Positions 7,608 to 17,097 are shown, counted from the stretch's first letter. The stretch: DNA of 64,000 bases from Rhizobium sp. BK602 (GCF_014195095.1 NZ_JACIBC010000001.1:124001-188000), one strand, 5' to 3'. Notes: a model not told the origin generated them from the letters alone. Program-made: numbers and translations.

Positions 7608-10433
7608 CTATTGCCCCAACCGTTCCAGAATGTCCGAGATATGCACCTGGTCGGATTTATAGTTGCCGGTCAGCATATACATCATGATGTTGACGCCGCT
7701 GCGGTAGGCATATTCGCGCTGTGCCTCGTCGGGCGGCACGGTCGGCAGCAGCGGTGCGCCGTTTTCGTCGATCGCCCAGGCACCGGCAAAATCATTGCCG
7801 GTGATCATGATCGGCGTCACGCCATCGGCGGAGGCAACGGCATTGCCGTCGCCGCGCGTGTCCTGACGCGCCTCGATCCAGAGCGGACTGTCGGCATAGC
7901 GGCCGGGAAAGCTCGATAGCAGATAGAAGGATTTCGTCAGCACATGGCCCTTCGGTACAGGTTCCAGCGCCGGTATATCGAGATTGGCGAGGATCGCCTG
8001 CAGGCGCTGGCCGTTGGGGCTTGGCGTGGTGTTGTCGCCCATCGTGTCGATGGCGTCGCGCGTGTCGAACAGCACAGTGCCGCCGTTGCGCATATAGGCG
8101 TCGATGCGGTTGATCGCATCGTTCGACGGCATGGGCGCGGTGGCGGAAATCGGCCAGTAGATGATGGGATAGAAGGCGAGATCATCTTTGGCGGGATCGA
8201 GCCCGACGGGCGCGCCCGGCTCCAGCGTCGTGCGATAGGTGAGGAAGTCGGAAAGACCCGCGAGACCGCGCTCGGAAAGACGATCGACCTCGGATTCACC
8301 GGTCACGACATAGGCGAGATGCGTCTTGTCGAGCCGCGAATAGATGGTGTCGTCACCCGGCTTGGAATCGTCCGCCCAGGAGTTTGCCGGATGCAGGAAG
8401 GCGGCAACGGCGATCGCCAGCAGCAGCACCGCCGCGCCGCTGGCCGCCGTCTTCGCCGATCTGCGCAGGCGCGGGAAGGCGCCGTTCATGACCAGCACGA
8501 TCAGGCTGTCGGCCAACAGGACCAGGAAGGCGAGGGTGAAGAGGATCGGCTTGGCCGACCAGGCCTCGCCGCCGATGAGGCCCTCGCGGGTGACCGAAAG
8601 GTCCGCTCCGGAGGCGCTCAACGGCTTCAGCTCGGTGCCATCGGGCAATATGTTGAGCGCCACGAAACCTTCCTCGGCACCGTAGAGGCCGGGGGGATTG
8701 TCAAAATTGGCGGTGATCGCGCCCTTGCTGCCCGTATCGAGCGGGCGGGCATTGCCAGTTTCGCTGGTCAGCGCGCCCTTGGCGGTCAGGAGCCGGAACG
8801 GCGGCAGCGCCTCGCGGGTCTTCGGCGCATTCTCCCCGGAGGTCACCCCGCCGGAGCGTGAGAGCTGCACGATACGGCGCAGCATCTCGACGAAATCGCC
8901 TGAGATCGGCAGGTCGGACCATTGCGGCTCGGCACTGACATGGAACAGCACGACACGGCCGGCCTGCATCTGCTTTTCCGTCACCAGCGGCGTACCATCC
9001 GCAAGGCTTGCCCAGGTGCGTTCCGCCAGATCCGGCGTCGGTTCGGCAAGCACCTGGCGTTTGACGAGCACGTTGGTCGGCTTCGGCATGCCGGCGAAGG
9101 GGCCGAAGGCGGGGAAATCGGCGAGCGGCTGCGGCTCGGCCCAGGAGAGCGCGCCGCCGAAGGTGCGTTCCCCCTGACGCAGGGTCACCGGCACAAGCGG
9201 GTCGTCGGTCGGCGCGGCGGCGAGGCGCGGCCCGGCGAAGCGGATCAGCGTGCCGCCGTTCTGAAGCCATTGCTGCAGCGGCGCATAGCTTTCCTGCGGC
9301 AGGCGGCCGACATCGGCCATGATGATGACGGAGGGATTGCCGGCCAGCAGCTCGGGGATCGATTTGGCGAGATCGGCGCTGTTCGGCTGGATCAGGTCGG
9401 CATAGGGCTGCAGGGCGCGCTGGATGTAATAAAGCGGCGACAGGATCGGTTGGAATTCGTCGGCCGCCTGCCCGGACAAGAGCGCCACGCGGCGGCGCTT
9501 GAAGCCGTCATCGAGCAGGTGCACGCTGCCGGCGCTGGCTTGCCGGTCGATGCTGATACGGGCGAAATCGTTGCGCATCTCGAAGGGTGCCGCGATCGAG
9601 CCGGTCGCCACCGTCTGGCCGCCGGCGAAGTTCAGGGAGCCCGCCGCGATCGGCCGTCCCTGATTGTCCTGCGCGGTCAGCCCCAGCCGCATCGGGGTGG
9701 TGCCGTTCAGTCGCGTTGCCGTAACCGTCATGTCATTGGCGGCGTTGGTGGCGCCGGTGATTGCGACCACATTGTCGCCGTCGCCTTCGATCAGACGCAA
9801 ATCGTTGGGCCGCAGGGCGGCGAGCTGGCTGACGACATCATCCTTGTCGCTGCTTGCGACACCGTCGGACAGGAAGGCGACGGTGCCGGGCTCGGTGCCG
9901 CTGAGGGCGGCCTTGACGGTCTGGACGGCACGCGCGCGGTCGGGGACCAGCGGCCTCGGATTGATCGCATGCAGCCTGTCGCGGGCGGCGGTCGCCGCAC
10001 CCGGCGTCGCATCGTTGCTCTGCTCGGCGGTAAAGGCGATCGAGACCGGGAGGCCCTTGGCATCGGCATCGTCGATCAGCGCGTCGGCGGTTTGTACGCG
10101 GCGCTCCCAGTCGGAGGCGCTGGCCCAGCTATTGTCGATGATGAGCACCAGCGGGCCGCCGCTCGACAGCGTGTTGCTGCGCGGATTGACCATTGGATTG
10201 GCGATGGCGAGGATGACGAGGGTGGCGAGCGCCATCCTCAGCAGTGTCAGCCACCAGGGGCTGCGCGCCGGCGTTTCCTCGCGCTTCAGGATCGCGGCGA
10301 GGATGCGCAGCGGCGGAAAGACCTCCGCCTTCGGCTGCGGCGGCGTCAGGCGCAACAGCCACCAGATCGCCGGCAGCAGGATCAGGGCGCCGAGGATGGC
10401 GGGCGAGGCGAAAGCGAAGGAGAGGCCGCTCAT
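7608..10433 (-). CDS. DUF4159 membrane protein with BatA-like N-terminus and VWA region
   Basis: 941-residue protein. The N-terminus is the BatA-type double membrane segment (helices near 10-28 and 60-78 around PPQPKAEVFPPLRIL). A VWA-like domain begins at LVLIIDNSWAS near residue 95, with DxSxS kept. Two more membrane segments occur around residues 635-690, and the last ~240 residues form DUF4159 (IYWPISATAP, GGTVLFDTRD, MMYMLTGNYK). The family is uncharacterised; in Bat-like systems such proteins work with a MoxR ATPase at the membrane. Its ATG overlaps the DUF58 stop by 4 bases (ATGA) and it is followed after one base by the next membrane protein. This points to a stoichiometric complex. 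Confidence 0.88.
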   Translation of the reverse strand: MSGLSFAFASPAILGALILLPAIWWLLRLTPPQPKAEVFPPLRILAAILKREETPARSPWWLTLLRMALATLVILAIANPMVNPRSNTLSSGGPLVLIIDNSWASASDWERRVQTADALIDDADAKGLPVSIAFTAEQSNDATPGAATAARDRLHAINPRPLVPDRARAVQTVKAALSGTEPGTVAFLSDGVASSDKDDVVSQLAALRPNDLRLIEGDGDNVVAITGATNAANDMTVTATRLNGTTPMRLGLTAQDNQGRPIAAGSLNFAGGQTVATGSIAAPFEMRNDFARISIDRQASAGSVHLLDDGFKRRRVALLSGQAADEFQPILSPLYYIQRALQPYADLIQPNSADLAKSIPELLAGNPSVIIMADVGRLPQESYAPLQQWLQNGGTLIRFAGPRLAAAPTDDPLVPVTLRQGERTFGGALSWAEPQPLADFPAFGPFAGMPKPTNVLVKRQVLAEPTPDLAERTWASLADGTPLVTEKQMQAGRVVLFHVSAEPQWSDLPISGDFVEMLRRIVQLSRSGGVTSGENAPKTREALPPFRLLTAKGALTSETGNARPLDTGSKGAITANFDNPPGLYGAEEGFVALNILPDGTELKPLSASGADLSVTREGLIGGEAWSAKPILFTLAFLVLLADSLIVLVMNGAFPRLRRSAKTAASGAAVLLLAIAVAAFLHPANSWADDSKPGDDTIYSRLDKTHLAYVVTGESEVDRLSERGLAGLSDFLTYRTTLEPGAPVGLDPAKDDLAFYPIIYWPISATAPMPSNDAINRIDAYMRNGGTVLFDTRDAIDTMGDNTTPSPNGQRLQAILANLDIPALEPVPKGHVLTKSFYLLSSFPGRYADSPLWIEARQDTRGDGNAVASADGVTPIMITGNDFAGAWAIDENGAPLLPTVPPDEAQREYAYRSGVNIMMYMLTGNYKSDQVHISDILERLGQ

Positions 10434-11350
10434 GGCTGCCCTCCCGAGGCCACCCTTGCGGGCATGCCGGAGAGATACATGTGCACCGCCACCAGCGCTT
10501 CCGACGCCAGGCGGTCGGTGCGGTGGCTGACGAAGGTCCAGCCGAGATGCCGCAGCGATTGGCCGAGATTGTCGCGGCGGGCGAGATAGGCGCGCTGATA
10601 ATCGTCGCGCAGGTTTTCGGCACGGCCGGCCATCAGTTTCGAGCCGGTCTCAGGGTCGGTGAATTCGGTTCGGCCATTATAGGGGAAGATTTCCTCGGCC
10701 GGATCGGCGATCTCGACCACATGGCCGCGCAATCCGCGCCGGGCAAGCGGCCCGATCCTGCCCATGACGCTGTCGGCGTTGTCGAGGAAATCGCCGATCA
10801 GGACGATATCGCTCCAGCCGCGGATCATCGAGGTCTGCGGCAAGCCGCCTTCCAGCGGCGTATGCATCAGCGCCGCCGCGAGCCGCTCGGCGGCATTGCG
10901 GGTGGACACCGGTTCCATGATGCCGGGGCAGCCGATGCGCTCGCCGGAGCGCGCGAGGATTTCGGCCAGCGCCAGCATCAATACCAGCGCGCGGCTCTCC
11001 TTGGACACATGGCCATAGGTCGATTTGTACATCATCGACGGCGACATGTCGGCCCAGAGCCAGATCGTGTGGGCGGCTTCCCATTCATGGTCGCGGATAT
11101 AGGTGTGGTCGTCGCGGGCCGAGCGGCGCCAGTCGATGCGCGACAGGCTTTCGCCTTCGGTATAGGGACGGAACTGCCAGAAATTCTCGCCGATGCCGCG
11201 CTTGCGCCGGCCGTGCCAGCCGGCAATGACGGTATTGGCGATGCGCTTGGCCTCGACAAGGCAATCCGGCACGAGAGCGGCACGGCTGCGAGCGCGGGAG
11301 AGGGCATCATTGCCTGAAGTCGGGCTGACGATCTGTCCGATGGATGCCAC
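10430..11350 (-). CDS. DUF58 domain protein
   Basis: 306-residue cytoplasmic protein of the DUF58 family, VWA-like proteins encoded next to MoxR ATPases. The defining motif, here RPYTEGESLSRIDWRRSARD, lies at residues 61-80. The start appears to be GTG at 11350, with GAGGAG 11 bases upstream; no better ATG exists nearby. It follows the MoxR gene by 27 bases and overlaps the DUF4159 gene by 4 bases. The role is inferred from families: the substrate-side partner of the MoxR chaperone. Confidence 0.9.
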   Translation of the reverse strand: MASIGQIVSPTSGNDALSRARSRAALVPDCLVEAKRIANTVIAGWHGRRKRGIGENFWQFRPYTEGESLSRIDWRRSARDDHTYIRDHEWEAAHTIWLWADMSPSMMYKSTYGHVSKESRALVLMLALAEILARSGERIGCPGIMEPVSTRNAAERLAAALMHTPLEGGLPQTSMIRGWSDIVLIGDFLDNADSVMGRIGPLARRGLRGHVVEIADPAEEIFPYNGRTEFTDPETGSKLMAGRAENLRDDYQRAYLARRDNLGQSLRHLGWTFVSHRTDRLASEALVAVHMYLSGMPARVASGGQP

Positions 11351-11377
11351 GCGCTTATACTCTCCTCGAAATCCGCG

Positions 11378-12391
11378 TTACGTTGCCGATTGCTTGATCA
11401 GTCCTGCGATCACGTCCCGTACCGACATGCCTTCGGCGCGGGCGGAAAAGGTCAGCGCCATGCGGTGCTGCAGCACCGGCTCGGCCAGTGCGTGCACATC
11501 GTCGAGCGACGGCGCAAGCCGGCCTTCATAGAGCGCGCGGGCGCGGGCGCAGAGCATCATCGCCTGGCCGGCGCGCGGACCGGGACCCCAGGCCACATGC
11601 TTGTCGGTCGAGGCATTGCCCTGGCCGGGACGGGCGGAGCGCACCAGCGACAGGATGGCATCGACGACGCCGTCGCTGACGGGCATCTGGCGGATCAGCC
11701 TCTGGATTTCCATCAGGCGCTCGGCATCGATGACGGCCTGCGGCGTCGCTTCGCTGAGGCCGGTGGTTTCGAGCAGGATTCGGCGCTCGTCGGCAAGCTC
11801 CGGATAGTCGACGTCGACCTGCAGCAGGAAACGGTCGAGCTGGGCTTCCGGCAGCGGATAGGTGCCTTCCTGCTCCAGCGGATTCTGGGTCGCCAGGACA
11901 TGGAACGGCGCCGGCAGGTCGTAGCGCTGGCCGGCGATGGTGACGTGATATTCCTGCATCGACTGCAGCAGCGCCGATTGCGTGCGCGGCGAGGCGCGGT
12001 TGATTTCGTCGGCCATCAGAAGCTGCGCGAAGACCGGGCCTTTGACGAAGCGGAAGGAGCGGCGGCCGCTTTCATCCTGGTCCATGACTTCGGAGCCGAG
12101 AATATCCGAAGGCATCAGGTCCGGCGTGAACTGGACGCGGCTGGAGCCGAGGCCGAGGACGGCGCCGAGCGTGGTGACGAGCTTGGTCTTGGCGAGGCCC
12201 GGGACGCCCACGAGCAGCGCATGGCCGCCGGCCAGCACCGCCAGCAGCGTATTTTCCACAACGCTTTCCTGGCCGAAAATGACCTTCGAAACCTCTTGGC
12301 GAATGGCGGCGATATCGCTCAACGCCTGCTCGGCGGATGCGATGATGGCCTGGTCGTCGAGGCTCGTTTCAGTCGATTTGATCATGCCCAT
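11378..12391 (-). CDS. MoxR-family AAA+ ATPase
   Basis: 337-residue MoxR-type AAA+ ATPase. Walker A GVPGLAKTK is at residues 62-70, Walker B LLMADEINRASP near 118-129, and a sensor-like ATQNPLEQEGTYPLPEAQLDRF segment follows. MoxR proteins act as chaperones that assemble or activate partner complexes, usually with DUF58 and VWA proteins, which follow here. I start at ATG 12391, with GGAG 6 bases upstream. A TTG at 12403 would add four residues but includes the ribosome binding site. It is the first gene of a five-gene minus-strand operon (12391 to 5104), divergent from the DUF1285 gene. Confidence 0.95.
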   Translation of the reverse strand: MGMIKSTETSLDDQAIIASAEQALSDIAAIRQEVSKVIFGQESVVENTLLAVLAGGHALLVGVPGLAKTKLVTTLGAVLGLGSSRVQFTPDLMPSDILGSEVMDQDESGRRSFRFVKGPVFAQLLMADEINRASPRTQSALLQSMQEYHVTIAGQRYDLPAPFHVLATQNPLEQEGTYPLPEAQLDRFLLQVDVDYPELADERRILLETTGLSEATPQAVIDAERLMEIQRLIRQMPVSDGVVDAILSLVRSARPGQGNASTDKHVAWGPGPRAGQAMMLCARARALYEGRLAPSLDDVHALAEPVLQHRMALTFSARAEGMSVRDVIAGLIKQSAT

Positions 12392-12559
12392 TTGCGTCTC
12401 CAATGGCCGAAAAACAGTACGCGCGAATCGCAGACCTTACACATTTGCCCCATACCCAGTACAACTTATCGCCATGAAGACGGCTGACAAGCACGTTTCG
12501 AATGACTATCTCGTGAGAAACGGCTCTATTCAGGACTAAGAGCAAACCGGGACGGAAGA

Positions 12560-13183
12560 ATGGCAAGCGAAGAGATCAGGACGACCGGCGACGCGGCAAG
12601 CCTGGCTGCGCTGATTTCCCGCGCCGCCGGCGACAGCGGCGGCGGCAAGAAGGGCCTGCCGCCCGTGGAACGCTGGAATCCTCCGTTCTGCGGCGATATC
12701 GACATGGAAATCAGGGCCGACGGCACATGGTTCTACCTGGGAACACCGATCGGGCGCGCGCCGCTGGTGCGGCTGTTCTCCACCGTCCTGCGTAAGGATG
12801 ACGACGAAAAGACCTATCTCGTCACGCCTGTGGAAAAGGTCGGCATCCGGGTCGTCGACGCGCCTTTCGTCGCCGTCGAGATGAGCGTGACGGAACGGGA
12901 CGGCAAAAGGGTGCTGACGTTCCGCACCAATGTCGGCGATGTCGTGGAGGCCGGTAAGGAGCATCCGATCCGCTTCGTCATCCGCGGCGACAATGACGAG
13001 CTGAAACCCTATCTGCATGTCCGCGGCCGGCTGGAAGCGCTGGTGACGCGCGCCGTGATGTACGATCTCGTCGAGCTTGGCGAGCCGGTGACGATCGCCG
13101 GACACGAGATGTTCTGCGTGCGCTCCGGCGGCACGATCTTCCCGGTCATGCCGGTCGCCGAACTGGATGCCCTGACGCGATGA
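12560..13183 (+). CDS. DUF1285 protein
   Basis: 207-residue cytoplasmic protein of family DUF1285. Features include RWNPPFCGDIDMEI near residue 38 and GTPIGRAPLVRLFSTVLRKD near 60-80, typical of the family, which is uncharacterised. The N-terminus has a Gly/Ser-rich stretch (DSGGGKKG). It overlaps the next gene by 4 bases (ATGA) and heads a three-gene operon with a Nudix hydrolase and the CCA-adding enzyme. Co-occurrence suggests a housekeeping role linked to nucleotide or RNA metabolism, but that is inference only. Confidence 0.88.
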   Translation: MASEEIRTTGDAASLAALISRAAGDSGGGKKGLPPVERWNPPFCGDIDMEIRADGTWFYLGTPIGRAPLVRLFSTVLRKDDDEKTYLVTPVEKVGIRVVDAPFVAVEMSVTERDGKRVLTFRTNVGDVVEAGKEHPIRFVIRGDNDELKPYLHVRGRLEALVTRAVMYDLVELGEPVTIAGHEMFCVRSGGTIFPVMPVAELDALTR

Positions 13184-13815
13184 GCGAATTCCCCCTTTAT
13201 TCCGCCGATGAATTTCGGCGCCGCGCGCTCAATCAGAGCGGCAGCCCGGTCGAGCTCGCCTGGCGCGACCATGGCGATCATGTCCTCAATCCGGAAACCA
13301 TCCTGCAGGTGGAAGGCCAGTCGCTGCGCGATGCGGCGGTACTGGTGCCGGTGGTGGACGATGGCGACGACGCCAAGGTCATCTTCACGCTGCGTACCTC
13401 GACCTTGCGCAAGCATTCCGGTCAGATCGCCTTTCCCGGCGGCACCATCGATCCGGAAGACGCTTCGCCGGAAATGGCGGCCATGCGCGAGGCGGGCGAA
13501 GAGATCGGGCTGGCAAATATCTTCATCGAGCCGGTGGCGCGCTTGCCGCATTACCTCGCGGCGACCGGTTTCCGCATCACGCCGATCCTTGCGGTGGTCA
13601 AGCCGGGTTTCGAGCTGGCGCTTAACCCGACCGAGGTGGAGGACGCCTTCGAAGTGCCGCTCTCCTTCCTGATGAACCCGGAGCATCACGTCACCGACAG
13701 CATGGTATGGCAGGGAATCCAGCGGCGTTTCTACCGTGTTCCCTACGGATCGCGCATGATCTGGGGCATTACCGCCGGCATCGTCCGCACAGTATATGAA
13801 AGGCTCTATTCATGA
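13180..13815 (+). CDS. CoA pyrophosphatase-type Nudix hydrolase
   Basis: 211-residue Nudix protein of the CoA diphosphatase (NudL/PCD1) group, which cleaves CoA and derivatives to 3',5'-ADP and phosphopantetheine. The group's upstream signature LRTSTLRKHSGQIAFPGG is at residues 71-88, and the Nudix box runs on to REAGEEIGL at 103-111, keeping the catalytic Arg-Glu and Glu-Glu. The Asp in place of the first box Glu (DPEDAS) is usual in this group. It overlaps DUF1285 upstream and cca downstream by 4 bases each, so translation of all three is coupled. Confidence 0.9.
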   Translation: MSEFPLYSADEFRRRALNQSGSPVELAWRDHGDHVLNPETILQVEGQSLRDAAVLVPVVDDGDDAKVIFTLRTSTLRKHSGQIAFPGGTIDPEDASPEMAAMREAGEEIGLANIFIEPVARLPHYLAATGFRITPILAVVKPGFELALNPTEVEDAFEVPLSFLMNPEHHVTDSMVWQGIQRRFYRVPYGSRMIWGITAGIVRTVYERLYS

Positions 13816-15062
13816 CCTCCGTTGCCGGTGAAAGCTGGTTCAAGGACGAGGCCCTGCGGCGCGTTCTCTCCCTCCTGAATGCGGATGGCGGCGAGGGTCG
13901 TGTCGTCGGCGGTGCGGTGCGCAACAGCCTGATGGGATTGCCTGTCGCCGATATCGATATCGCCACGACGCTGCTGCCGCAGGCGGTCGTCGAAAGGGCT
14001 GCCGCCGCCGGGATCAAGGCGGTGCCGACGGGGATCGCGCATGGAACGGTGACTCTGGTGGTCGAGGGAAAACCCTTCGAGATCACGACATTGCGGCGCG
14101 ACGTCGAGACGGATGGCCGCCATGCGCAGGTCGCCTTCAGCGATGACTGGCAGGCCGATGCCGAGCGGCGCGATCTCACGGTCAACGCGCTTTACGCCAG
14201 GGACGATGGCGAGGTGGTGGATATGGTCGGCGGGCTTGCCGATCTGGAGGTTCGCAATATCCGCTTCATCGGTGATGCGGCGACGCGGATTGCCGAGGAT
14301 TACCTGCGTATTCTGCGGTTCTTCCGTTTCTTTGCCCATTACGGCAGCGGCCGGCCGGATGCCGGCGGGCTGCGCGCCTGCGCGGCCGCGCGCTCGAAGA
14401 TCGCGACGCTTTCGGCCGAGCGCGTCTGGTCGGAGATGAAGAAACTGCTTTCGGCCAAGGATCCCGGCCGGGCGCTACTCTGGATGCGGCAGGTCGGAAT
14501 TCTGACCGAGGTGCTGCCGGAAACGGAAAAATGGGGCATCGACGCCATTCCGGCGCTGATCTCAACGGAACAGGCGCTCGGCTGGGCGCCCGATCCGATG
14601 CTGCGGCTTGCGGCCATCGTGCCGCCGGATGCCGCAAGGCTGGCAAAACTCGCCGAGCGCCTGCGACTGTCGAAGGTGGAGGCGGCCTATCTGCAAGCCT
14701 GGGCGAATGCGCCCGGGATCAAGGACGATATGTCCGATGCGCCCTTCGACCGGCTGCTGTATCGCTATGACAGTCCGGGCGTTATCGCCCGGTTGAAGCT
14801 GGCGCTTGCCGTCGCACGCGGCAAGGCGGAGGGCGATTTCGAGGAGATGGCGCGCGCCGCCCGGATCGGCAAGCTGTTGGAGCGGGCGGTCCACTGGAAG
14901 AAGCCGGTGTTTCCGATCACCGGCGCGGATGCGCTGGCTGCCGGCGTTGCCGCAGGTCCCAAGGTAGGCGAAATCCTTGGCAAGCTCGAGCAACAATGGC
15001 TCGACGGCAATTTCAGCATGGACCGGGCAGCGCTGCTTGCCCGGCTCAAGGAGCTGATTTAG
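13812..15062 (+). CDS. cca: tRNA nucleotidyltransferase (CCA-adding enzyme)
   Basis: 416-residue class II nucleotidyltransferase that builds or repairs the 3' CCA end of tRNAs. The flexible loop motif GGAVRNSLMG is at residues 33-42, the metal-binding DID at 47-49, and RRDLTVNALY at 119-128. The neck and body domains follow with the ERVWSEMKKL segment typical of the family. The third-position Asp of the common GGxVRD motif is Asn here, which is tolerated. It is the last gene of the DUF1285-Nudix-cca operon and starts with a 4-base overlap. Confidence 0.95.
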   Translation: MTSVAGESWFKDEALRRVLSLLNADGGEGRVVGGAVRNSLMGLPVADIDIATTLLPQAVVERAAAAGIKAVPTGIAHGTVTLVVEGKPFEITTLRRDVETDGRHAQVAFSDDWQADAERRDLTVNALYARDDGEVVDMVGGLADLEVRNIRFIGDAATRIAEDYLRILRFFRFFAHYGSGRPDAGGLRACAAARSKIATLSAERVWSEMKKLLSAKDPGRALLWMRQVGILTEVLPETEKWGIDAIPALISTEQALGWAPDPMLRLAAIVPPDAARLAKLAERLRLSKVEAAYLQAWANAPGIKDDMSDAPFDRLLYRYDSPGVIARLKLALAVARGKAEGDFEEMARAARIGKLLERAVHWKKPVFPITGADALAAGVAAGPKVGEILGKLEQQWLDGNFSMDRAALLARLKELI

Positions 15063-15083
15063 CCCGGCTGCGATGAAGGCGGG

Positions 15084-15269
15084 TCAGGCGGCGTTCGCTT
15101 CGTCGCGAATGCGAGCCTTGATGTTGTCGACCATGTTTTCACGGATGACCGTCTCGCCATGCGCGGTACGCATATGCTCGACGGCGCGACGAACCACCTC
15201 GGCGTCGTCGTTTGCACGGGTGTGCCAGTCGCAGCCAGGCACAAGCGTTCCACATTCGAACAGTCGCAT
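15084..15269 (-). CDS. DUF1059 small protein
   Basis: 61-residue protein of family DUF1059. The core FECGTLVPGCDWHT is at residues 4-17, with its two Cys and one His conserved, and it is followed by a short helix. The function is not known. I start at 15269 because AGGAGG lies 5 bases before this ATG; the longer frame up to 15350 is not supported. It is convergent with cca. Confidence 0.85.
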   Translation of the reverse strand: MRLFECGTLVPGCDWHTRANDDAEVVRRAVEHMRTAHGETVIRENMVDNIKARIRDEANAA

Positions 15270-15402
15270 ATCTGCCTCCTGATATTTGGACGTCCCATCC
15301 ATGCCGGATGCCATGAACGGCATGTGGATCAAAACGCAAAAGATGCGCAATGGTTTCGCGTGCCCGGCAAGGCTTTTGCCCTGCCGAACCGCTTTCTGCC
15401 GC

Positions 15403-15681
15403 TCAGTCCGGCATGGCCCAGGCCCTGAAGCAATCCGAAGTTTGATTTGTCGGGAGCGGTGTCTGCCTTGTCGGCCGTTCCGTGGTCATCCGGGCGACAT
15501 CGCCCGGCGACATGCCGGAGAGTTTCATCCTGACCTGCTGGACGAAGCAGGAGAGGGGCAGATCCGAGCCGCTTTTCAGCCGCAGGTCCTCGGCCAGCCG
15601 GACGATAAAATCCGGTGTATCGACCGTCCGCGACAGCGGCCGGTCATTGGTGGTTTCGACCGCTTGATTCTGTACTGCCAT
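15403..15681 (-). CDS. Hypothetical protein, 92 residues
   Basis: I do not recognise this protein. The support is a very strong ribosome binding site, GGAGGAGG, 5 bases before the ATG, and an uninterrupted frame with no competing gene. The middle segment (PDFIVRLAEDLRLKSG, SCFVQQVRMKLSGMSP) looks helical and globular, while both ends are polar and probably disordered. There is no signal peptide. It lies between hemF and the DUF1059 gene, all on the minus strand with gaps of 85 and 133 bases. Confidence 0.65.
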   Translation of the reverse strand: MAVQNQAVETTNDRPLSRTVDTPDFIVRLAEDLRLKSGSDLPLSCFVQQVRMKLSGMSPGDVARMTTERPTRQTPLPTNQTSDCFRAWAMPD

Positions 15682-15766
15682 TACAACCTCCTCCGATTGA
15701 AACGAGCATTACCTAACCCTGGTATTTCCTCCGTCTTTTCATGCTACTACCATTATCGACGCCATT

Positions 15767-16678
15767 CTACGGCCAACGCACGACCGGGGGCAGGGACGAC
15801 AGAATGGACTCGACATTGCCGCCGGTCTTGAGCCCGAAGATCGTACCCCGATCATACAGCAAATTGAATTCCACGTAGCGTCCTCGGCGGATCAATTGTT
15901 CGTCACGATCCTCTTCGGTCCATGTCTCGTTGAAGTTCGAGCGCACGATCCGGGGATAAACCATGGAAAATGCCCGTCCGACATCGCGGGTGAAGGCGAA
16001 ATCGGCGTCCCAGCCGCCGGCTTCCTCGTCGGAATGCAGCCAGTCGAAGAAGATACCGCCGATGCCGCGCGGCTCGTTGCGGTGCTTCAGGTAGAAATAG
16101 TCGTCGCACCAGGCCTTGTAGCGCGGGTAGTCCGCGACCTTGTGGCGCTCGCAGACGATCTGCATGGCGCGGTGGAAGAGGACGCTGTCCGTATCCTCCT
16201 GGGTGCGTCGGCGATTGAGCACCGGCGTCAGGTCGCAGCCGCCGCCGAACCATTGGCTCGTCGTCACCACCATGCGGGTGTTCATGTGTACGGTCGGCAC
16301 GTTCGGATTGACCGGGTGGGCGATCAGCGACAGACCGGAAGCCCAGAAGCGGGGATCTTCGTCGGCACCGGGAATTTGACTGCGGAAATCGGGCGAGAAT
16401 TCGCCATGGACGGTGGAGGTGTGGATGCCGACCTTCTCGAAGACGCGGCCTTCCATCATCGACATGCGGCCGCCGCCGCCTTCGCCCTTTTCCCGCAGCC
16501 AGTCCTTGGCGACGAAGCGGCCCGGTTCCTGATCGGAGAGGGGGCCGGCAAGTTCATTTTCCAGCTGTTCGAACTCGGCGCAGAGCACATCGCGCAGGCT
16601 TTCGAACCAGCCGCGCGCCGCTTCCTTCTTGTCTTCGATGTCCTCGGGCAGTCCCTTGGGAAGGTTCGGTCGTTCCAT
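15767..16678 (-). CDS. hemF: Oxygen-dependent coproporphyrinogen III oxidase
   Basis: 303 residues, the normal length for HemF, which carries out oxygen-dependent oxidative decarboxylation of coproporphyrinogen III to protoporphyrinogen IX in haem synthesis. Conserved stretches include [18 protein letters not shown] at residues 137-154, [19 protein letters not shown] and GIGGIFFDW further on, and [15 protein letters not shown] near the end. I start at 16678, with GGAG 7 bases before the ATG; the frame open to 16750 has no signal. The substrate comes from the tetrapyrrole pathway that also serves the cytochromes encoded by petBC here. Confidence 0.95.
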   Translation of the reverse strand: MERPNLPKGLPEDIEDKKEAARGWFESLRDVLCAEFEQLENELAGPLSDQEPGRFVAKDWLREKGEGGGGRMSMMEGRVFEKVGIHTSTVHGEFSPDFRSQIPGADEDPRFWASGLSLIAHPVNPNVPTVHMNTRMVVTTSQWFGGGCDLTPVLNRRRTQEDTDSVLFHRAMQIVCERHKVADYPRYKAWCDDYFYLKHRNEPRGIGGIFFDWLHSDEEAGGWDADFAFTRDVGRAFSMVYPRIVRSNFNETWTEEDRDEQLIRRGRYVEFNLLYDRGTIFGLKTGGNVESILSSLPPVVRWP

Positions 16679-16836
16679 ATGCGCTCTCCGACAGGACGGG
16701 CGATCAGAGGCCCGCGATTCGATTCTTGTTTTGAATATCAGCAACATCATGGCGGAACCAGCACGCAGCCGCGGCTGGAGAATCGACTCGCAAATTGTTC
16801 AATGCAGTACTATCTTCCGTCCAAAGGCGAGGTTTC

Positions 16837-17097
16837 ATGATGAAAATACCAGGACCGCCGCCCCTCGATGGGTTGAGACGTAGAATTTCCCGGCACCGGG
16901 AGGAAAATCCCGCCGGCAGAAAGAGTGAGTTCGTTCGCGAAACCTTTTGCCTCAGCCGTCCGGAAGCGCGCGCCAAGGCGCGCGAATGGTTCGATGCCTT
17001 TCCGAAGGCGGCCTATTGGACGGAAGTCGAAAGCTGGCGACTGGTCGAGGGCGACCGCATCGAATTCACCATGCGGCGCCTGCCATCGGCGGATTGA
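16837..17097 (+). CDS. Conserved hypothetical protein, 86 residues
   Basis: Small basic protein that I recognise only as a rhizobial type of unknown function. The sequence includes SRPEARAKAREWFDAFPKAAYWTEVESWRLVEGDRIEFTMRR in its second half (read as a helix-loop then two strands). The start is at ATG 16837, with GAGG 4 bases before it and a second ATG directly after. There is no signal peptide or membrane segment. It is divergent from hemF and convergent with the phosphate transporter gene, so it is probably monocistronic. Confidence 0.7.
   Translation: MMKIPGPPPLDGLRRRISRHREENPAGRKSEFVRETFCLSRPEARAKAREWFDAFPKAAYWTEVESWRLVEGDRIEFTMRRLPSAD

Noticed and set aside
5372..7687. A 771-codon open frame on the plus strand
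   Set aside because: It lies antisense to the 690-residue membrane protein, which has membrane helices, a coupled start and an operon context. The antisense translation is Arg/Gly/Asp-rich with no domain, as expected from high-GC shadow frames.
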